DNA of 64,000 nucleotides, from contig NZ_JACHOB010000003.1 of assembly GCF_014199615.1 (NCBI RefSeq), positions 186,001 to 250,000 of the forward strand, read 5' to 3'. Below are positions 8,917 to 18,079 of this stretch, one piece after another (the stretch's first letter is position 1; the number at the start of each line of letters is the position of its first letter). A model generated the notes under the pieces. That model ran no database searches, was not told where the DNA came from, and worked only from the letters and a program-made list of their open reading frames with translations. The translations under genes and the position numbers were made by a program. Source of the stretch: Parvularcula dongshanensis (GTDB lineage Bacteria > Pseudomonadota > Alphaproteobacteria > Caulobacterales > Parvularculaceae).

Positions 8917-9930
8917 ATGGAAGTCAGCTTCTGGCTCGCGAACGCCTGGGCGTTCCTTCTGGCCCTGGCCGTCTTCATCTACGTCGTCCTCGACGGCTTC
9001 GATCTCGGTCTAGGTATCCTCTACCCCTTCTTCCCGACGAAGAAGGATCGTGACCTGTTGATGAACACGGTCGCGCCGGTCTGGGACGGTAACGAGACCT
9101 GGTTGGTCCTGGGAGGTGGGGGCCTCTTCGCCGCCTTTCCCATGGCCTACGCGATCATCATGCCGGCGCTCTACGCGCCGATCATCGCGATGCTGCTGGC
9201 GCTCATCTTCCGCGGTGTCGCCTTCGAGTTCCGTTGGCGGACGAAGCGGTGGTTGGGGCATTGGGACTACGCGTTCATCGGCGGTTCGGTCACGGCGGCG
9301 CTGGCGCAGGGCATCGCCCTGGGGGCACTCCTGCAGGGGATCGAAGTCGACGGGCGCCAGTATGGCGGCGGGTGGTGGGACTGGTTGACGCCGTTCACTC
9401 TCCTGACGGGCGTCGCCGTCGTCGTCGGCTACGGCCTTCTCGGGGCGACCTGGCTCCTGATGAAGACCGAAGGCGAGGTCCACGACGTCGCGCGCAAGCT
9501 CGCCTGGCGCTTCGGCCTCGGCACGCTCGGCTTCGTCGCCGCCGTCAGCGCGGCGACGCCGTTCCTGGAAGCTTCCTACTTCGAGCGGTGGCTAGGCTGG
9601 CCGAACATCCTGGTCGTCGCGCCGGTCCCGATCGCCGTCGCCCTGATCGCCTGGATGATGTTCAAGTCGATCAACGTCCATAAGCACGAGTATCGCCCAT
9701 TCCTGCTGGCGCTCGGGCTGTTCCTTTTGTGTTTTGGTGGGCTCGGGGTGTCGATGTTCCCCTACATCATCCCGACCGAGGTCACGATCATGGACGCCGC
9801 GACGCCGTTCTACAGCCAGATCTTCATGTTCGTCGGCGCTTGCGTGCTCATTCCCATCATCTTGAGCTACACCGCCTTCGCCTACTGGGTCTTCCGCGGG
9901 AAGGTCGATCCCGAGGCAGGCTATCACTGA
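8917..9930 (+). CDS. cydB: Cytochrome bd-type quinol oxidase subunit II
   Basis: Partner of CydA in the inner membrane. The 337-residue protein opens with the family pattern FVFIYVVLDGFDLGLGILYP-like sequence (seen here as YVVLDGFDLGLGILYPFF), then NTVAPVWDGNETWLVLGGGG, both diagnostic of CydB/CioB. About eight hydrophobic helices follow. A GGGGAGA Shine-Dalgarno precedes ATG 8917. The stop codon TGA overlaps the ATG of the small DUF2474 gene (TGATG), indicating translational coupling of all three subunits. Confidence 0.95.
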   Translation: MEVSFWLANAWAFLLALAVFIYVVLDGFDLGLGILYPFFPTKKDRDLLMNTVAPVWDGNETWLVLGGGGLFAAFPMAYAIIMPALYAPIIAMLLALIFRGVAFEFRWRTKRWLGHWDYAFIGGSVTAALAQGIALGALLQGIEVDGRQYGGGWWDWLTPFTLLTGVAVVVGYGLLGATWLLMKTEGEVHDVARKLAWRFGLGTLGFVAAVSAATPFLEASYFERWLGWPNILVVAPVPIAVALIAWMMFKSINVHKHEYRPFLLALGLFLLCFGGLGVSMFPYIIPTEVTIMDAATPFYSQIFMFVGACVLIPIILSYTAFAYWVFRGKVDPEAGYH

Positions 9931-10055
9931 TGCGGCGCGGGTTCGCCTCTATGCCTGCGGCGCTGCGCAAGGGCCTTTGGTTCGTCGGGCTCTGGCTCGC
10001 CGGCGTCCTCGTGGTGGGCGTCGTCGCCTACGGCATCCGGCTCATGATCCTCTGA
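9930..10055 (+). CDS. DUF2474 small membrane protein, CydX/CioS-like oxidase subunit
   Basis: A 41-residue protein whose start overlaps the cydB stop. A basic N-terminus is followed by one membrane helix (GLWFVGLWLAGVLVVGVV) and AYGIRLMIL, the pattern of DUF2474 proteins encoded right after CioAB oxidases. By analogy with CydX in E. coli, it probably stabilises the oxidase haems; this is inference from position, size and pattern. An internal ATG (residue 8) is an alternative start. Confidence 0.75.
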   Translation: MRRGFASMPAALRKGLWFVGLWLAGVLVVGVVAYGIRLMIL

Positions 10056-10063
10056 GGGGCGGG

Positions 10064-10140
10064 TGGTGACCCCGGCAGGACTCGAACCTGCTGCCTACAG
10101 ATTAGGAATCTGTCGCTCTATCCTGATGAGCTACGGGGTC
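10064..10140 (-). tRNA. tRNA-Arg (anticodon CCT), CCA encoded
   Basis: The minus strand folds as a 77-nt cloverleaf. The acceptor stem GACCCCG pairs with CGGGGTC, followed by discriminator A and an encoded CCA. The D-stem is GCTC/GAGC. The anticodon stem ACAGA/TCTGT closes the loop TTCCTAA with anticodon CCT, reading AGG. The T-arm is GCAGG-TTCGAGT-CCTGC. Confidence 0.97.
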
Positions 10141-10224
10141 GCCCGGGGCCGTTCCTAGCAGACCCCGGCGCCTCGCCGCCACCCCGCGCATGACAAGGCG
10201 GCGCCTGCGGTGTAGCGGGCGTTC

Positions 10225-11589
10225 ATGCCCTTAAGAGTCGCCATCGTCGGCCGCCCCAACGTCGGTAAGTCCACGCTGTTCAACCGCCTCGCCGGGCGGA
10301 AGCTCGCACTGGTGGACGACACCCCGGGGGTCACCCGTGACCGCCGCGAGCATGAGGTCCGCTTCGGCGACTTCGACCTGACGCTGATCGACACGGCGGG
10401 GCTCGAGGACGCGAAGGAGGGCGCACTCGAGGCCCGGATGCGCGCGGGGACGGAGAAGGCGATCTCGCTCGCCGACATCACGCTGTTCCTCGTCGATGGC
10501 CGCGCCGGCATCACCGCCTTCGATCAGGAGCTGGCGGGAATCCTACGTTCGGGCGGCAAACCCGTGGTGCTGGTCGTCAACAAGACCGAGGGCCGGGGGG
10601 CGGACGGCATCTACGATGCGTACAGTCTAGGGCTTGGCGAGCCCGTGCCGATATCTGCCGAGCACGGGGAGGGCATGGCCGACCTCTACGAGGCGATCCG
10701 GCCGCACGCCGAGGGGCGGGCGGAGGCCGTGAAGGCGGAGGCGCTGGAGTGGGACGATCCGCTGAAGCCGCTTCGGGTCGCCATCGTCGGACGGCCGAAC
10801 GCGGGCAAGTCGACGCTGGTGAACAGCATACTCGGCGAGGACCGCCTCCTCGTCGGCCCCGAGGCCGGGATCACGCGGGACACGATCTCGGTCGAGTGGA
10901 CCTGGCGCGGAGAGGACCGCGACTGGCCGGTGAAGCTGTTCGACACGGCGGGGATGCGCAAGCGGTCGCGGGTTCAGGACCGGCTCGAGAAGATGTCGGT
11001 CGGCGACACGATCAGAGCCATCCGCTTCGCCGAGGTGGTGGTCGTCATGCTCGACGTGACGCAGCCCTTCGAGAAGCAGGACCTTCAGATCGCCGACCTC
11101 GCCGTGCGGGAGGGGCGGGCTGTGGTCCTGGCCGCGAACAAGTGGGACCTGATCGAGGACCGCACCGAGATGGGCGTGGCCTTGCGCGAGATGGCGAGCC
11201 GCCTTCTGCCGCAGCTGCCGGGCGTGCCGATCGTAACCTTCAGCGCGCTGACGGGGCAGGGCCTTCGCAAGCTCATGCCCGCGATCACGAAGGTCTACGT
11301 CGACTGGAACGCGCAGGTGAAGACGTCCGCCTTCAACGAGTGGCTCGGCCAGGCGACGACCGCGCATCCGCCGCCGGCGGTCCGGGGGCGTCGGATCAAG
11401 ATGCGCTACGGCGCGCAGATCAAGACGCGCCCGCCGACCTTCTTCGTCCACTGCCAGCGGGCGGACGAGGTGCCGGACAGCTATCAGCGCTACCTCGTGA
11501 ACGCGATCCGCGACGCGTTCGAGATCCAGGCCGTGCCGATCCGCCTCTACCTTCGTAAGGGCGAGAACCCCTACGCGGATAAGAAGTAG
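10225..11589 (+). CDS. der: Ribosome biogenesis GTPase Der
   Basis: Double-Era GTPase needed for 50S ribosomal subunit assembly. The 454-residue protein has two tandem G domains: GRPNVGKST at residues 9-17 with DTAG, and GRPNAGKST near 189-197 with DTAGMRKRS and NKWD. A KH-like domain fills the C-terminal 110 residues ([20 protein letters not shown]). The first domain's G4 motif reads NKTE rather than NKxD, a mild deviation. Start ATG 10225 gives [16 protein letters not shown], which fits the family. It converges with a small minus-strand gene 3 bp away. Confidence 0.98.
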   Translation: MPLRVAIVGRPNVGKSTLFNRLAGRKLALVDDTPGVTRDRREHEVRFGDFDLTLIDTAGLEDAKEGALEARMRAGTEKAISLADITLFLVDGRAGITAFDQELAGILRSGGKPVVLVVNKTEGRGADGIYDAYSLGLGEPVPISAEHGEGMADLYEAIRPHAEGRAEAVKAEALEWDDPLKPLRVAIVGRPNAGKSTLVNSILGEDRLLVGPEAGITRDTISVEWTWRGEDRDWPVKLFDTAGMRKRSRVQDRLEKMSVGDTIRAIRFAEVVVVMLDVTQPFEKQDLQIADLAVREGRAVVLAANKWDLIEDRTEMGVALREMASRLLPQLPGVPIVTFSALTGQGLRKLMPAITKVYVDWNAQVKTSAFNEWLGQATTAHPPPAVRGRRIKMRYGAQIKTRPPTFFVHCQRADEVPDSYQRYLVNAIRDAFEIQAVPIRLYLRKGENPYADKK

Positions 11590-11592
11590 CGC

Positions 11593-11778
11593 TCAGCGCG
11601 CCTGGCGCGCGGTCCGGAGGCGTTTGAGGTGTTCGGTCCGCGACTGGCGCTCCTCCGCTTCGCGTTCCGAGCGGGCGCGCTGCGAGGCCTCGTGGCGGGC
11701 CTTGCTCGCGTCGCGTTGCGCCGACGGCACGCTGGTCAGGAGGTCTTGATCGTCCTCGAAGCCGGTGGCGTCGGTCAT
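11593..11778 (-). CDS. Small hydrophilic hypothetical protein (61 aa)
   Basis: I do not recognise a family. The protein is Arg/Glu/Ser/Ala-rich with no hydrophobic segment; an acidic N-terminal third (TGFEDDQDLL) is followed by a basic helix-forming part (about 22-61), so probably a soluble, possibly nucleic-acid-binding or disordered protein. The ATG at 11778 has AAAGGTC about 8 nt upstream, a reasonable ribosome binding site. It is downstream of the cold-shock gene on the same strand, separated by hairpins. Confidence 0.5.
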   Translation of the reverse strand: MTDATGFEDDQDLLTSVPSAQRDASKARHEASQRARSEREAEERQSRTEHLKRLRTARQAR

Positions 11779-11831
11779 GATGCGACCTTTCAGGTCGAGG
11801 ACGCCGCGGATGCGGCGCCCTGGAGATCCTA

Positions 11832-11851
11832 GGCGCCGCGAGTGCGGCGCC
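11832..11851 (-). terminator. GC-rich hairpin downstream of the cold-shock gene
   Basis: GGCGCCGC and GCGGCGCC make a perfect 8-bp stem with a 4-nt loop, 15 bp past the stop of the cold-shock gene. A second, similar short stem (GCCGC/GCGGC) lies about 20 bp further on. No T-run follows, so this is a likely but unproven terminator. Confidence 0.45.
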
Positions 11852-11866
11852 CGGCGTCGCCTTAGC

Positions 11867-12070
11867 TCAGAGGAGCTCGAGCTGCGTCGCGGAGCTTTTG
11901 CCGCGCTGCTCGGTGATCTCGTAGGAGATCTTCTGCCCGTCGGGCAGGCTGCGGATCCCGGCCGCTTCGAGTGCCGTCGCGTGAACGAAGACGTCGTTGC
12001 CGCCCGCGTCAGGCTGAATGAAGCCGTAGCCCTTGTCGGCGTTGTACCATTTCACTGTACCAGTGGACAT
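11867..12070 (-). CDS. CspA-family cold-shock protein
   Basis: A 67-residue single-domain OB-fold RNA chaperone. RNP1 appears as KGYGFIQP (residues 13-20) and RNP2 as DVFVHATAL (26-34). The opening [14 protein letters not shown] is nearly invariant in the family. Start is ATG 12070. Cold-shock mRNAs often have long structured leaders, and more than 1 kb of non-coding DNA lies upstream, so some of it could be leader. No other gene is close enough to share an operon. Confidence 0.95.
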   Translation of the reverse strand: MSTGTVKWYNADKGYGFIQPDAGGNDVFVHATALEAAGIRSLPDGQKISYEITEQRGKSSATQLELL

Positions 12071-12630
12071 CGTGGGTATTCTTTCATCGTGTGTAGTGCC
12101 CGGCAGACGCCGAAGCTTAGTGAGCGCAACCGTTGTAGAGGAAAGTTCGAAGCATCCGCTCGGACGCTGAAGTGTGAGCCTAGACTCAGGATGCGACCCA
12201 GACGTGGGCGCAAAGAGCCGCGAGCGCAAGGTAAAGCTGTAGTCGGGGGCGGCAGGCACCGGACGGCAGGCACGCCGAAGCGTCCGCCCCGAGTGCGGTA
12301 TGAGAAGTCCGGGGTGTCCCGCGCGCGGCTCGCCGCAGTTCGGGGTGGTAGTAGGTTGTCTGCGACGCAAGGGGTCCCACACCCTCGCCGCGCGCGGCAC
12401 GAAGTCCTCCACGCTCCTCAGCGCGATCCGCCAGGGCCGTTCTTCAGCTCGCCCGGCGCGTGTCCAACCTGACCAAGTGGGATGCATTCCATCATCCAGA
12501 CTTCGCCAGCACGTGACCTCGTGGCGGCAGGCAGGGGAGACGTCAGCTGTCCGCCCCGCCCCGGCCCTGCCGCGACGGAGGCAACATGGCACGGCGGCAG
12601 GGCGCGGGGATAAGTTCCCCGCGCGCTTCA

Positions 12631-12749
12631 CCTCTCCCCGCTGGGGAGAGGTCGCCAGCTTCGCTGCCGGGTGAGGGGGAGCTAGGCTTCCGCTTCGCAC
12701 GGGCGCCGCTCCCCCTCACCCCGGCCCTCTCCCCAGCGGGGAGAGGGGG
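12631..12749. repeat. Paired REP-like extragenic palindromes in inverted orientation
   Basis: Two copies of a GC-rich element face each other. Copy 1 (about 12631-12682) has CCTCTCCCCGCTGGGGAGAG followed by a TGAGGGGGAGC end. Copy 2 (about 12708-12749) is the reverse form, GCTCCCCCTCACC then CTCTCCCCAGCGGGGAGAG. Each contains its own hairpin, and the two can also pair with each other over a spacer of about 25 bp. Similar elements are common in intergenic regions of alphaproteobacterial genomes. Boundaries are approximate. Confidence 0.6.
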
Positions 12750-12810
12750 CGCAAGACGCGCAGCGGCGCTCTCCTATCACTGCGGCGTAAGCCGACAGCC
12801 CAGGTGCTGG

Positions 12811-12831
12811 ACCCCGGGACGAGCCCGGGGT
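12811..12831. repeat. Short extragenic palindrome
   Basis: ACCCCGGG and CCCGGGGT form a perfect 8-bp stem with the loop ACGAG, in the setting CTGG-stem-GACGG. Elements with this layout recur between genes in many alphaproteobacteria. It could equally act as a transcription terminator hairpin. Confidence 0.5.
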
Positions 12832-13124
12832 GACGGTGGGGCTAGGTTGGGAGCGCGGTCCGCCGGGGCCCCTCTGGCGCTCGCCCGGTCTGTCTTGATC
12901 ATCCGGAAGGTCGAGCGGCGCACCGCCCCCAGTTCCGAAGGCACGAAGCCTCCCGGCGCCGCACGCGAGGGCAAGGCGCGCTCCCACCCCGGATCGTACG
13001 ACGCGAGGGTGAGGACGGCATGAGCGGCAGGGGGCGAGGACAAGTCCGTAGAACAGCTCGCGAAGCTATCCGCCGATGATCGCGGCAGCGAGGACCCTTA
13101 GACTAGACGAACACCCGAGAGAGG

Positions 13125-15635
13125 CTAGAAGCTCTTGTCGCGTAGGTCATTCGCCAGCTTCCTTAGTGTCCAATCGTCTTTTGAAGCTTCCTCGCGAGCC
13201 ATAGCCCATCGACCAAGTGGCTCCTGCTGCCGTAGATCTTGGACAAGCGCAAAATATCGATCTCGAAGTCCTGCCATCGTTGATGTTAGACATAGGCCCA
13301 TAGTTGGGGACGGGTTCGAACTACTTGTCAAATCGCCCTCAGGGCCTACGAAGAGTAATCCAAGGCGCTCGTGATCCGGGTAGGTGTCTTCGAGGTACCG
13401 TTCATGATCATGCCCCTGTCCGATGTCATCCTTCCGGTAACTCGCGGGCTTGTCCTTGTCGGTTTTCAACTCAAAAGCGAGTACCAGACGTAATTCTGGG
13501 TCCTCCCAGACGACATCTGGACCAGTACCCTCAGTCTCATCTGGCCGAGTGTCCACAAATCCAAGAAGCTTTCCGAGCCAAGCAACTCCATCCTCGGCTT
13601 GCTTCGGCGTACCATCGTCAATACGATTAAGCCTCAACTTGTGCACTCCAAAATCTTTCTCAAACTTTGGTGCATGAAGTGTATGTGTGAGATCAAGAAG
13701 GGCGCGTGTTAACGGCTTTAGTTGCTCACCCTTCACGCTTTCGTCCCCCGCCCGTCTGCGCCTAGTTAGGGGTATCGTATTCGGCAGACGCGAGCGGGCA
13801 ATATCATACATCTTATCAGCAGCTTCGCTATCTTGATTAAGATCGAATGTCAGTCCAAGCCACGCTTGGTGCCAACCGGCCAGGTACTCATCGTACTGCA
13901 AAACGTCAGCTATTGTCTTCTCAAGTGCATTGCGGGCGACATCAATACCACCGGACCACATGGCAGCCGCATACTTCGCTTCTGCTAACGCTGCCGAAAC
14001 AAGCGTATCCTCAGCATCCTCTGTTCGTTGCGCTTCGGTTTGATCAAGTTCAGCTCCCAACACTTCACTCTGATAGTATTTTACCCAACCCTCATTGCGG
14101 CTCAGGACGGCGTCAACAGCGTTTAGTGCTTCGTTCGCATTGTGCTCGTCCATGTTCTCGACAACGGTTCGACCAACGACGATTTGACGTTGGAGAAGTG
14201 GAGGAAGGAGTGCGACGTTACGGTCATTTCGGAGCCACTTCGCAAGATCGCGCCCTTCGATCAGAAATGCACCGTAATCGTTCCGTCCCCTGTTGATACG
14301 CCCAAAAAGCTGGGCAATTCGACTTGCCACGCGCCGATTTTGCGTACTCGTGGTTGGCATGTACGCGGCAATAAGACGTTCGAGAAGGGACGTACCGACG
14401 GGGAGTCCGTCCATGATCATTATACGACAAGTATTCGCTGGGAGGTCGATTCCATCGGATCGGCTTACCAGGACGAAGCCGCCTGAGTTAGCTTCGCGGA
14501 AAGCATCAAGTTCGTCCGAAAACTTCTCTCTGATAGGAGGTTCAGCAATCGCAGACCAACGCGACGCCATGTTGTAGGTAGGCACGGCAATAACAGCCTT
14601 ACGACTGGTCGTAAGCTGTTTGGCAAAGGAAGGACCAAAACCTCCTTGTACCTCGCGACCATCAAGGATCAGCCTTTCCCCATTACCAGCATCGTTGTTC
14701 GGAGCAATTACGTGTTCCGGCTTTCGTCCGAATGCACGGACGAACTCAACTTGAGACTGGAGCGTTGCAGACAGGTACACTCGGCGTACTCCGGTGCCGA
14801 AGGCAGGATGACACCGAGATGGCAAAAAGGGAGGCGTGATCTCAATCTTGCTGTCGCCGAAGATGACAGCACAACTGTTAAGGTGATCTGCCAGATGAGA
14901 GTAAGCGTAACTAAGATCGCCCTCATCGGCCCCATGTTTGAGTAGAAGGTCTCGTAACCTATTCGCTCGTTCAACAATCCCGCGTGGCGCCGCCATCACG
15001 AATTCAAAGAGGCCAGTTGCTTTCGCCTTGCGGAATCGCTCCGCAATATGAAGATCAGTAAAATGATCTTCGAACAGAAGTGTGATTTCTTCGTATAGGT
15101 CGCGGTATTTCGCTGCGGGAATTGAAAGGGTGTAGGCGTCTCGTATCATTCCCTCAGCGACATGGGCGTCATCGAAAACTATTGCCTGTGGCCGATTCCG
15201 CCGCATGAGCGTACTTCGACCGTTGAAGATAGCTGCGTAGTTCGTAATGCAGAACGCACGCCCCTCTTCAAAAAGATCGTTCGAAAAGTCTCGTCCCATT
15301 TTTGTCGTACAAGCAACACCGAGCTCTTTTGCCTCTCGAGCCGTTTGCATAACCAGATCATTGGTCGAACAGACATATAAGACATTTTCACATCCCTCGT
15401 TCATAAGACTCTGTGCGATCAAAAGTCCTACAACTGTTTTTCCCGCGCCAGTATTCAGTGAAAGAAGGACATCACTCTTGTCGCGGTATCGATTCCATTC
15501 TTCAAGAGCATCTGCCTGTCCACGCCATAAATCTTTGACGTCAGTGTCACCGCTCGGACGCCGTTCAAAGATTTTAACTGGGTCGTTGGGTCGATTATCT
15601 GCTCGTGAGCTCGGCAACTTACTGAAATCAACCAT
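13125..15635 (-). CDS. XPD/DinG-like superfamily 2 helicase with predicted C-terminal PD-(D/E)XK nuclease
   Basis: An 836-residue protein from ATG 15635, which has AAAGG 8 nt upstream; a TTG two codons earlier is possible. Helicase motifs: Walker A NTGAGKTV (about 63-70), Walker B box VFDDAH (155-160, DDAH for DEAH), SAT (291-293), SDGIDLP (395-401) and QLFGRINRGRNDYG (444-457), in the Rad3/XPD/DinG pattern, without an obvious FeS-cluster insertion. The C-terminus carries GPDVVW, then FELK 14 residues later and a following Gln (about 709, 724-726, 742), matching a PD-(D/E)XK nuclease core. The gene is visibly AT-richer than its surroundings, stands alone and is flanked by non-coding DNA and repeats, all signs of transfer. 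A phage-defence role is plausible, but I cannot place it in a named system. Confidence 0.85.
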   Translation of the reverse strand: MVDFSKLPSSRADNRPNDPVKIFERRPSGDTDVKDLWRGQADALEEWNRYRDKSDVLLSLNTGAGKTVVGLLIAQSLMNEGCENVLYVCSTNDLVMQTAREAKELGVACTTKMGRDFSNDLFEEGRAFCITNYAAIFNGRSTLMRRNRPQAIVFDDAHVAEGMIRDAYTLSIPAAKYRDLYEEITLLFEDHFTDLHIAERFRKAKATGLFEFVMAAPRGIVERANRLRDLLLKHGADEGDLSYAYSHLADHLNSCAVIFGDSKIEITPPFLPSRCHPAFGTGVRRVYLSATLQSQVEFVRAFGRKPEHVIAPNNDAGNGERLILDGREVQGGFGPSFAKQLTTSRKAVIAVPTYNMASRWSAIAEPPIREKFSDELDAFREANSGGFVLVSRSDGIDLPANTCRIMIMDGLPVGTSLLERLIAAYMPTTSTQNRRVASRIAQLFGRINRGRNDYGAFLIEGRDLAKWLRNDRNVALLPPLLQRQIVVGRTVVENMDEHNANEALNAVDAVLSRNEGWVKYYQSEVLGAELDQTEAQRTEDAEDTLVSAALAEAKYAAAMWSGGIDVARNALEKTIADVLQYDEYLAGWHQAWLGLTFDLNQDSEAADKMYDIARSRLPNTIPLTRRRRAGDESVKGEQLKPLTRALLDLTHTLHAPKFEKDFGVHKLRLNRIDDGTPKQAEDGVAWLGKLLGFVDTRPDETEGTGPDVVWEDPELRLVLAFELKTDKDKPASYRKDDIGQGHDHERYLEDTYPDHERLGLLFVGPEGDLTSSSNPSPTMGLCLTSTMAGLRDRYFALVQDLRQQEPLGRWAMAREEASKDDWTLRKLANDLRDKSF

Positions 15636-15647
15636 ATTCAACCTTTG

Positions 15648-15689
15648 ATAGTTTACATAGTGCGCCTACCACTTACTATCATAAACTAT
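15648..15689. promoter_or_regulatory. Inverted repeat upstream of the helicase gene
   Basis: ATAGTTTA (15648-15655) and TAAACTAT (15682-15689) are exact reverse complements 26 bp apart, in an AT-rich stretch 13-54 bp upstream of the helicase start. They could be operator half-sites for a repressor or flank the promoter; no regulator gene is adjacent. Confidence 0.4.
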
Positions 15690-15769
15690 GGTATTGCTAC
15701 AATAAAATTAGATGGGTTTAGGATTGTCAAAAGTTGCACGTTAGAACCCTGCCACGACCATCTGCTTCG

Positions 15770-16903
15770 TCACCGCAACTCCTCCACCATCCCAGCCATC
15801 ACCCCCAGACAATCCCGCCCCAACTGCCGACACCGCTCCGGCGACCATCCGTACACCTCGTCCGGGTTCGACAGCGCGTCCTTGAACGGCATCTCCAGGG
15901 TCAGGGCGAGGGCGTCGAAGGTTTGCGCCGTCCAGGAGGTGGCGAGGGCCATGTTGGCCTTGCCTGCAGGGGGGATGGGGTAGCCTTCCTGGGTTTGGAA
16001 GTCGGGGGTGCGGTCGACCATCTCCTTCTTGAAGCGGTCCTGCAGGGACTGGAGCCGGTCCGACCAGCCGGGGATGCCCTCGGCGCCCGCGACGAAGTTG
16101 TTGGGGATGACCTCGTCGCCGTGGACGTCGAAGAAGAAGTCGAGGCCCGTCTCCTCCATCTTCTGCCGGACGAGGAAGACCTCGGGGCTTTTGTCCATCG
16201 AGGGCTCGGCCCAGGCGCGGTTGAGGTCGGTTCCGGCTGCGTTGGTGCGCAGGTGCCCCCGTCGCGCGCCGTCGGGGTTCATCAGCGGGACGGCGTAGAC
16301 GACGGCCTTGTCGAGGAGAGTTTTGGCCTCCGCGTCGGCCTCGTCGCAGAGCTTCTGAAGGAAGCCCTCCATCCAGAAGCTCGCCATGGTCTCGCCGGGG
16401 TGCTGGCGCGCGATGAACCAGAGGCGGGCCTTGCCCTCGGCGGGCTCGCCGATGGTCAGGAGGTCCAAAGGCTCGCCGTCGATCGTGTGGCCGAGCGTGG
16501 TGAGCGTCGTGCGGGGGGCGGCGCAGGCGCGCTCGATCATCGCCTGCTGCTCTGAGAGGCCAAAGGGCGCGAAGTAGGCGAAGCGGACGCTGTCCGACGC
16601 CGGGGTGTGGGTGATCGTCAGGACGCCGTCCTCATAGGCGGTGTCCACGCGCCGCCACTCGGTCCCGTCCGTGCTCATGACCGCGCGGTAGTTGGGCCAG
16701 CCCCTCGCGTAGGAGCTGTCGCCGCAGTTCTCGATGCGCAGGGTGAGGGGCGTGCCCTTGGCGCCCGAGACGCGGAAGTGGAACCACTGGTGGAACTTCG
16801 CCGCGCCGTCGGGGCGGATGGCGAGGCGGATCTGGGCGGCGTTCGAGGCGTCCAGCACCTCGATGTTGCCGCCATCGGCGGGGGCGGTGACGTCGATGCT
16901 CAT
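15770..16903 (-). CDS. M14-family zinc carboxypeptidase (cytosolic carboxypeptidase type)
   Basis: Zinc metallo-carboxypeptidase that removes C-terminal residues from peptides or proteins. The N-terminal 110 residues form the beta-rich domain typical of the CCP/AGTPBP1-like subgroup ([18 protein letters not shown]). The catalytic domain has the zinc motif [10 protein letters not shown] (HxxE, near residue 165), the substrate-binding [20 protein letters not shown] segment, the third zinc His in FFDVHGDE and a Glu in [11 protein letters not shown] at 16903 gives [12 protein letters not shown]; an ATG 12 codons upstream adds a basic leader and seems less likely. No signal peptide is seen, so it is probably cytoplasmic. 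It is divergent from sucD. Confidence 0.85.
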   Translation of the reverse strand: MSIDVTAPADGGNIEVLDASNAAQIRLAIRPDGAAKFHQWFHFRVSGAKGTPLTLRIENCGDSSYARGWPNYRAVMSTDGTEWRRVDTAYEDGVLTITHTPASDSVRFAYFAPFGLSEQQAMIERACAAPRTTLTTLGHTIDGEPLDLLTIGEPAEGKARLWFIARQHPGETMASFWMEGFLQKLCDEADAEAKTLLDKAVVYAVPLMNPDGARRGHLRTNAAGTDLNRAWAEPSMDKSPEVFLVRQKMEETGLDFFFDVHGDEVIPNNFVAGAEGIPGWSDRLQSLQDRFKKEMVDRTPDFQTQEGYPIPPAGKANMALATSWTAQTFDALALTLEMPFKDALSNPDEVYGWSPERCRQLGRDCLGVMAGMVEELR

Positions 16904-17046
16904 GGGGGAGGGCGTCGCGCCGGGGCGGCGGCGTGTCAATCTTCGGGGGCTTCTGGGTGCACCGATCGCGCTCTTCGCCTTGTGCGGCGCGGGGCGCGTC
17001 GCTAGTCCCGCGCGGAACCCAAAGATCGGCCGCGCCGGGAGTCAGC

Positions 17047-17946
17047 ATGTCCATCCTCGTCGACAAGAACACCAAGGTCCTCTGCCAGGGGCTGACCGGG
17101 AAGACCGGGACGTTCCACACCGAGCAGGCGATCGCCTACGGCACGAAGATGGTCGGCGGCGTCGTGCCCGGTAAGGGCGGGCAGACCTGGGAGGCGGGCG
17201 AGGCCGCGAAGGGCGCGACGCTGCCCGTCTTCGACACGATGAAGGACGCGCGGGAGAAGACGGGCGCGGACGCCTCGGTCGTCTACGTGCCGCCGAAGTT
17301 CGCCGCGGCGTCGATCATCGAGGCGATCGAGGCGGAGATCCCGCTGGTCATCGTGATCACGGAGGGCATTCCGGTGCTCGACATGGTCAAGGTGAAGAGC
17401 GCGCTCGAAGGCTCGAAGACGCGCCTCGTGGGGCCGAACTGCCCCGGCGTCATCACGCCCGACGAGTGCAAGATCGGCATCATGCCCGGTCACATTCACC
17501 GGCGCGGCTCGGTCGGGATCGTCTCGCGCTCGGGGACTTTGACCTACGAGGCCGTGCACCAGACGACCGGCGCGGGCCTCGGCCAGTCGACCTGCGTCGG
17601 CATCGGCGGCGACCCGGTGAAGGGCACGGACTTCATCGACGTGCTCGAGATGTTCCTCGCCGACGACGAGACCGAGAGCATCATCATGATCGGCGAGATC
17701 GGCGGCTCCGCCGAGGCGGACGCGGCGCGGTTCCTGGCCGAGAACAAGGTGAAGAAGCCGACCGTGGGCTTCATCGCGGGCGTCACGGCGCCCCCCGGCC
17801 GCCGCATGGGCCACGCCGGCGCGCTCGTCTCCGGCGCGGACGACACCGCCGCCGCCAAGATCGACGCGATGAAGGCGGCCGGCATCGCGGTCAGCCCGAC
17901 GCCCGCGGCGCTCGGGACGACTTTGGTAGAGCTTCTGAAAGGTTAA
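17047..17946 (+). CDS. sucD: Succinate-CoA ligase, alpha subunit
   Basis: Converts succinyl-CoA to succinate with substrate-level phosphorylation in the TCA cycle. The 299-residue protein starts [21 protein letters not shown], contains GPNCPGVI and the [22 protein letters not shown] stretch, and carries the phospho-His region ending in [13 protein letters not shown]. Normal length. The unusual point is context: sucC, which encodes the beta subunit and normally sits directly upstream, is absent; a carboxypeptidase gene on the other strand lies there instead. sucA follows after 133 bp. Confidence 0.97.
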   Translation: MSILVDKNTKVLCQGLTGKTGTFHTEQAIAYGTKMVGGVVPGKGGQTWEAGEAAKGATLPVFDTMKDAREKTGADASVVYVPPKFAAASIIEAIEAEIPLVIVITEGIPVLDMVKVKSALEGSKTRLVGPNCPGVITPDECKIGIMPGHIHRRGSVGIVSRSGTLTYEAVHQTTGAGLGQSTCVGIGGDPVKGTDFIDVLEMFLADDETESIIMIGEIGGSAEADAARFLAENKVKKPTVGFIAGVTAPPGRRMGHAGALVSGADDTAAAKIDAMKAAGIAVSPTPAALGTTLVELLKG

Positions 17947-18079
17947 GCCCGCTAGCTTGCCCGTGTGCCGCGGTTGCGAAAGCGCGGCGCACCTTTAAGT
18001 AGCGTGCAAACCCGGCGGGTGGCGCCCGCCGCCCCGATCATGCCGGCCCGCCCCCGGCGCCAGAGTTCCAAGGCCCCCT

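Larger units (their letters stand above)
12071..13124. other. About 1 kb without a recognisable gene
   Basis: Between the cold-shock gene and the helicase. The frames present are GC-driven, Arg/Pro/Ala-rich and match nothing I know. The first 100-150 bp upstream of 12070 presumably hold the cold-shock promoter and leader. The stretch 12631-12831 contains two kinds of extragenic palindrome, annotated separately. The region between about 12180 and 12600 shows no coding or RNA signature I can name; it may be decayed sequence at the edge of the acquired helicase segment. Confidence 0.5.

Noticed and set aside
12682-12987. Arg/Pro/Gly-rich frames in the non-coding kilobase before the helicase
   Set aside because: They run through the palindromic repeats, have no ribosome binding site or motif, and differ between frames only by composition.
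18014-18030. GGCGGG/CCCGCC hairpin between sucD and sucA as a terminator
   Set aside because: Short, without a T-run, and common by chance at this GC content; noted only as a possible modulator.
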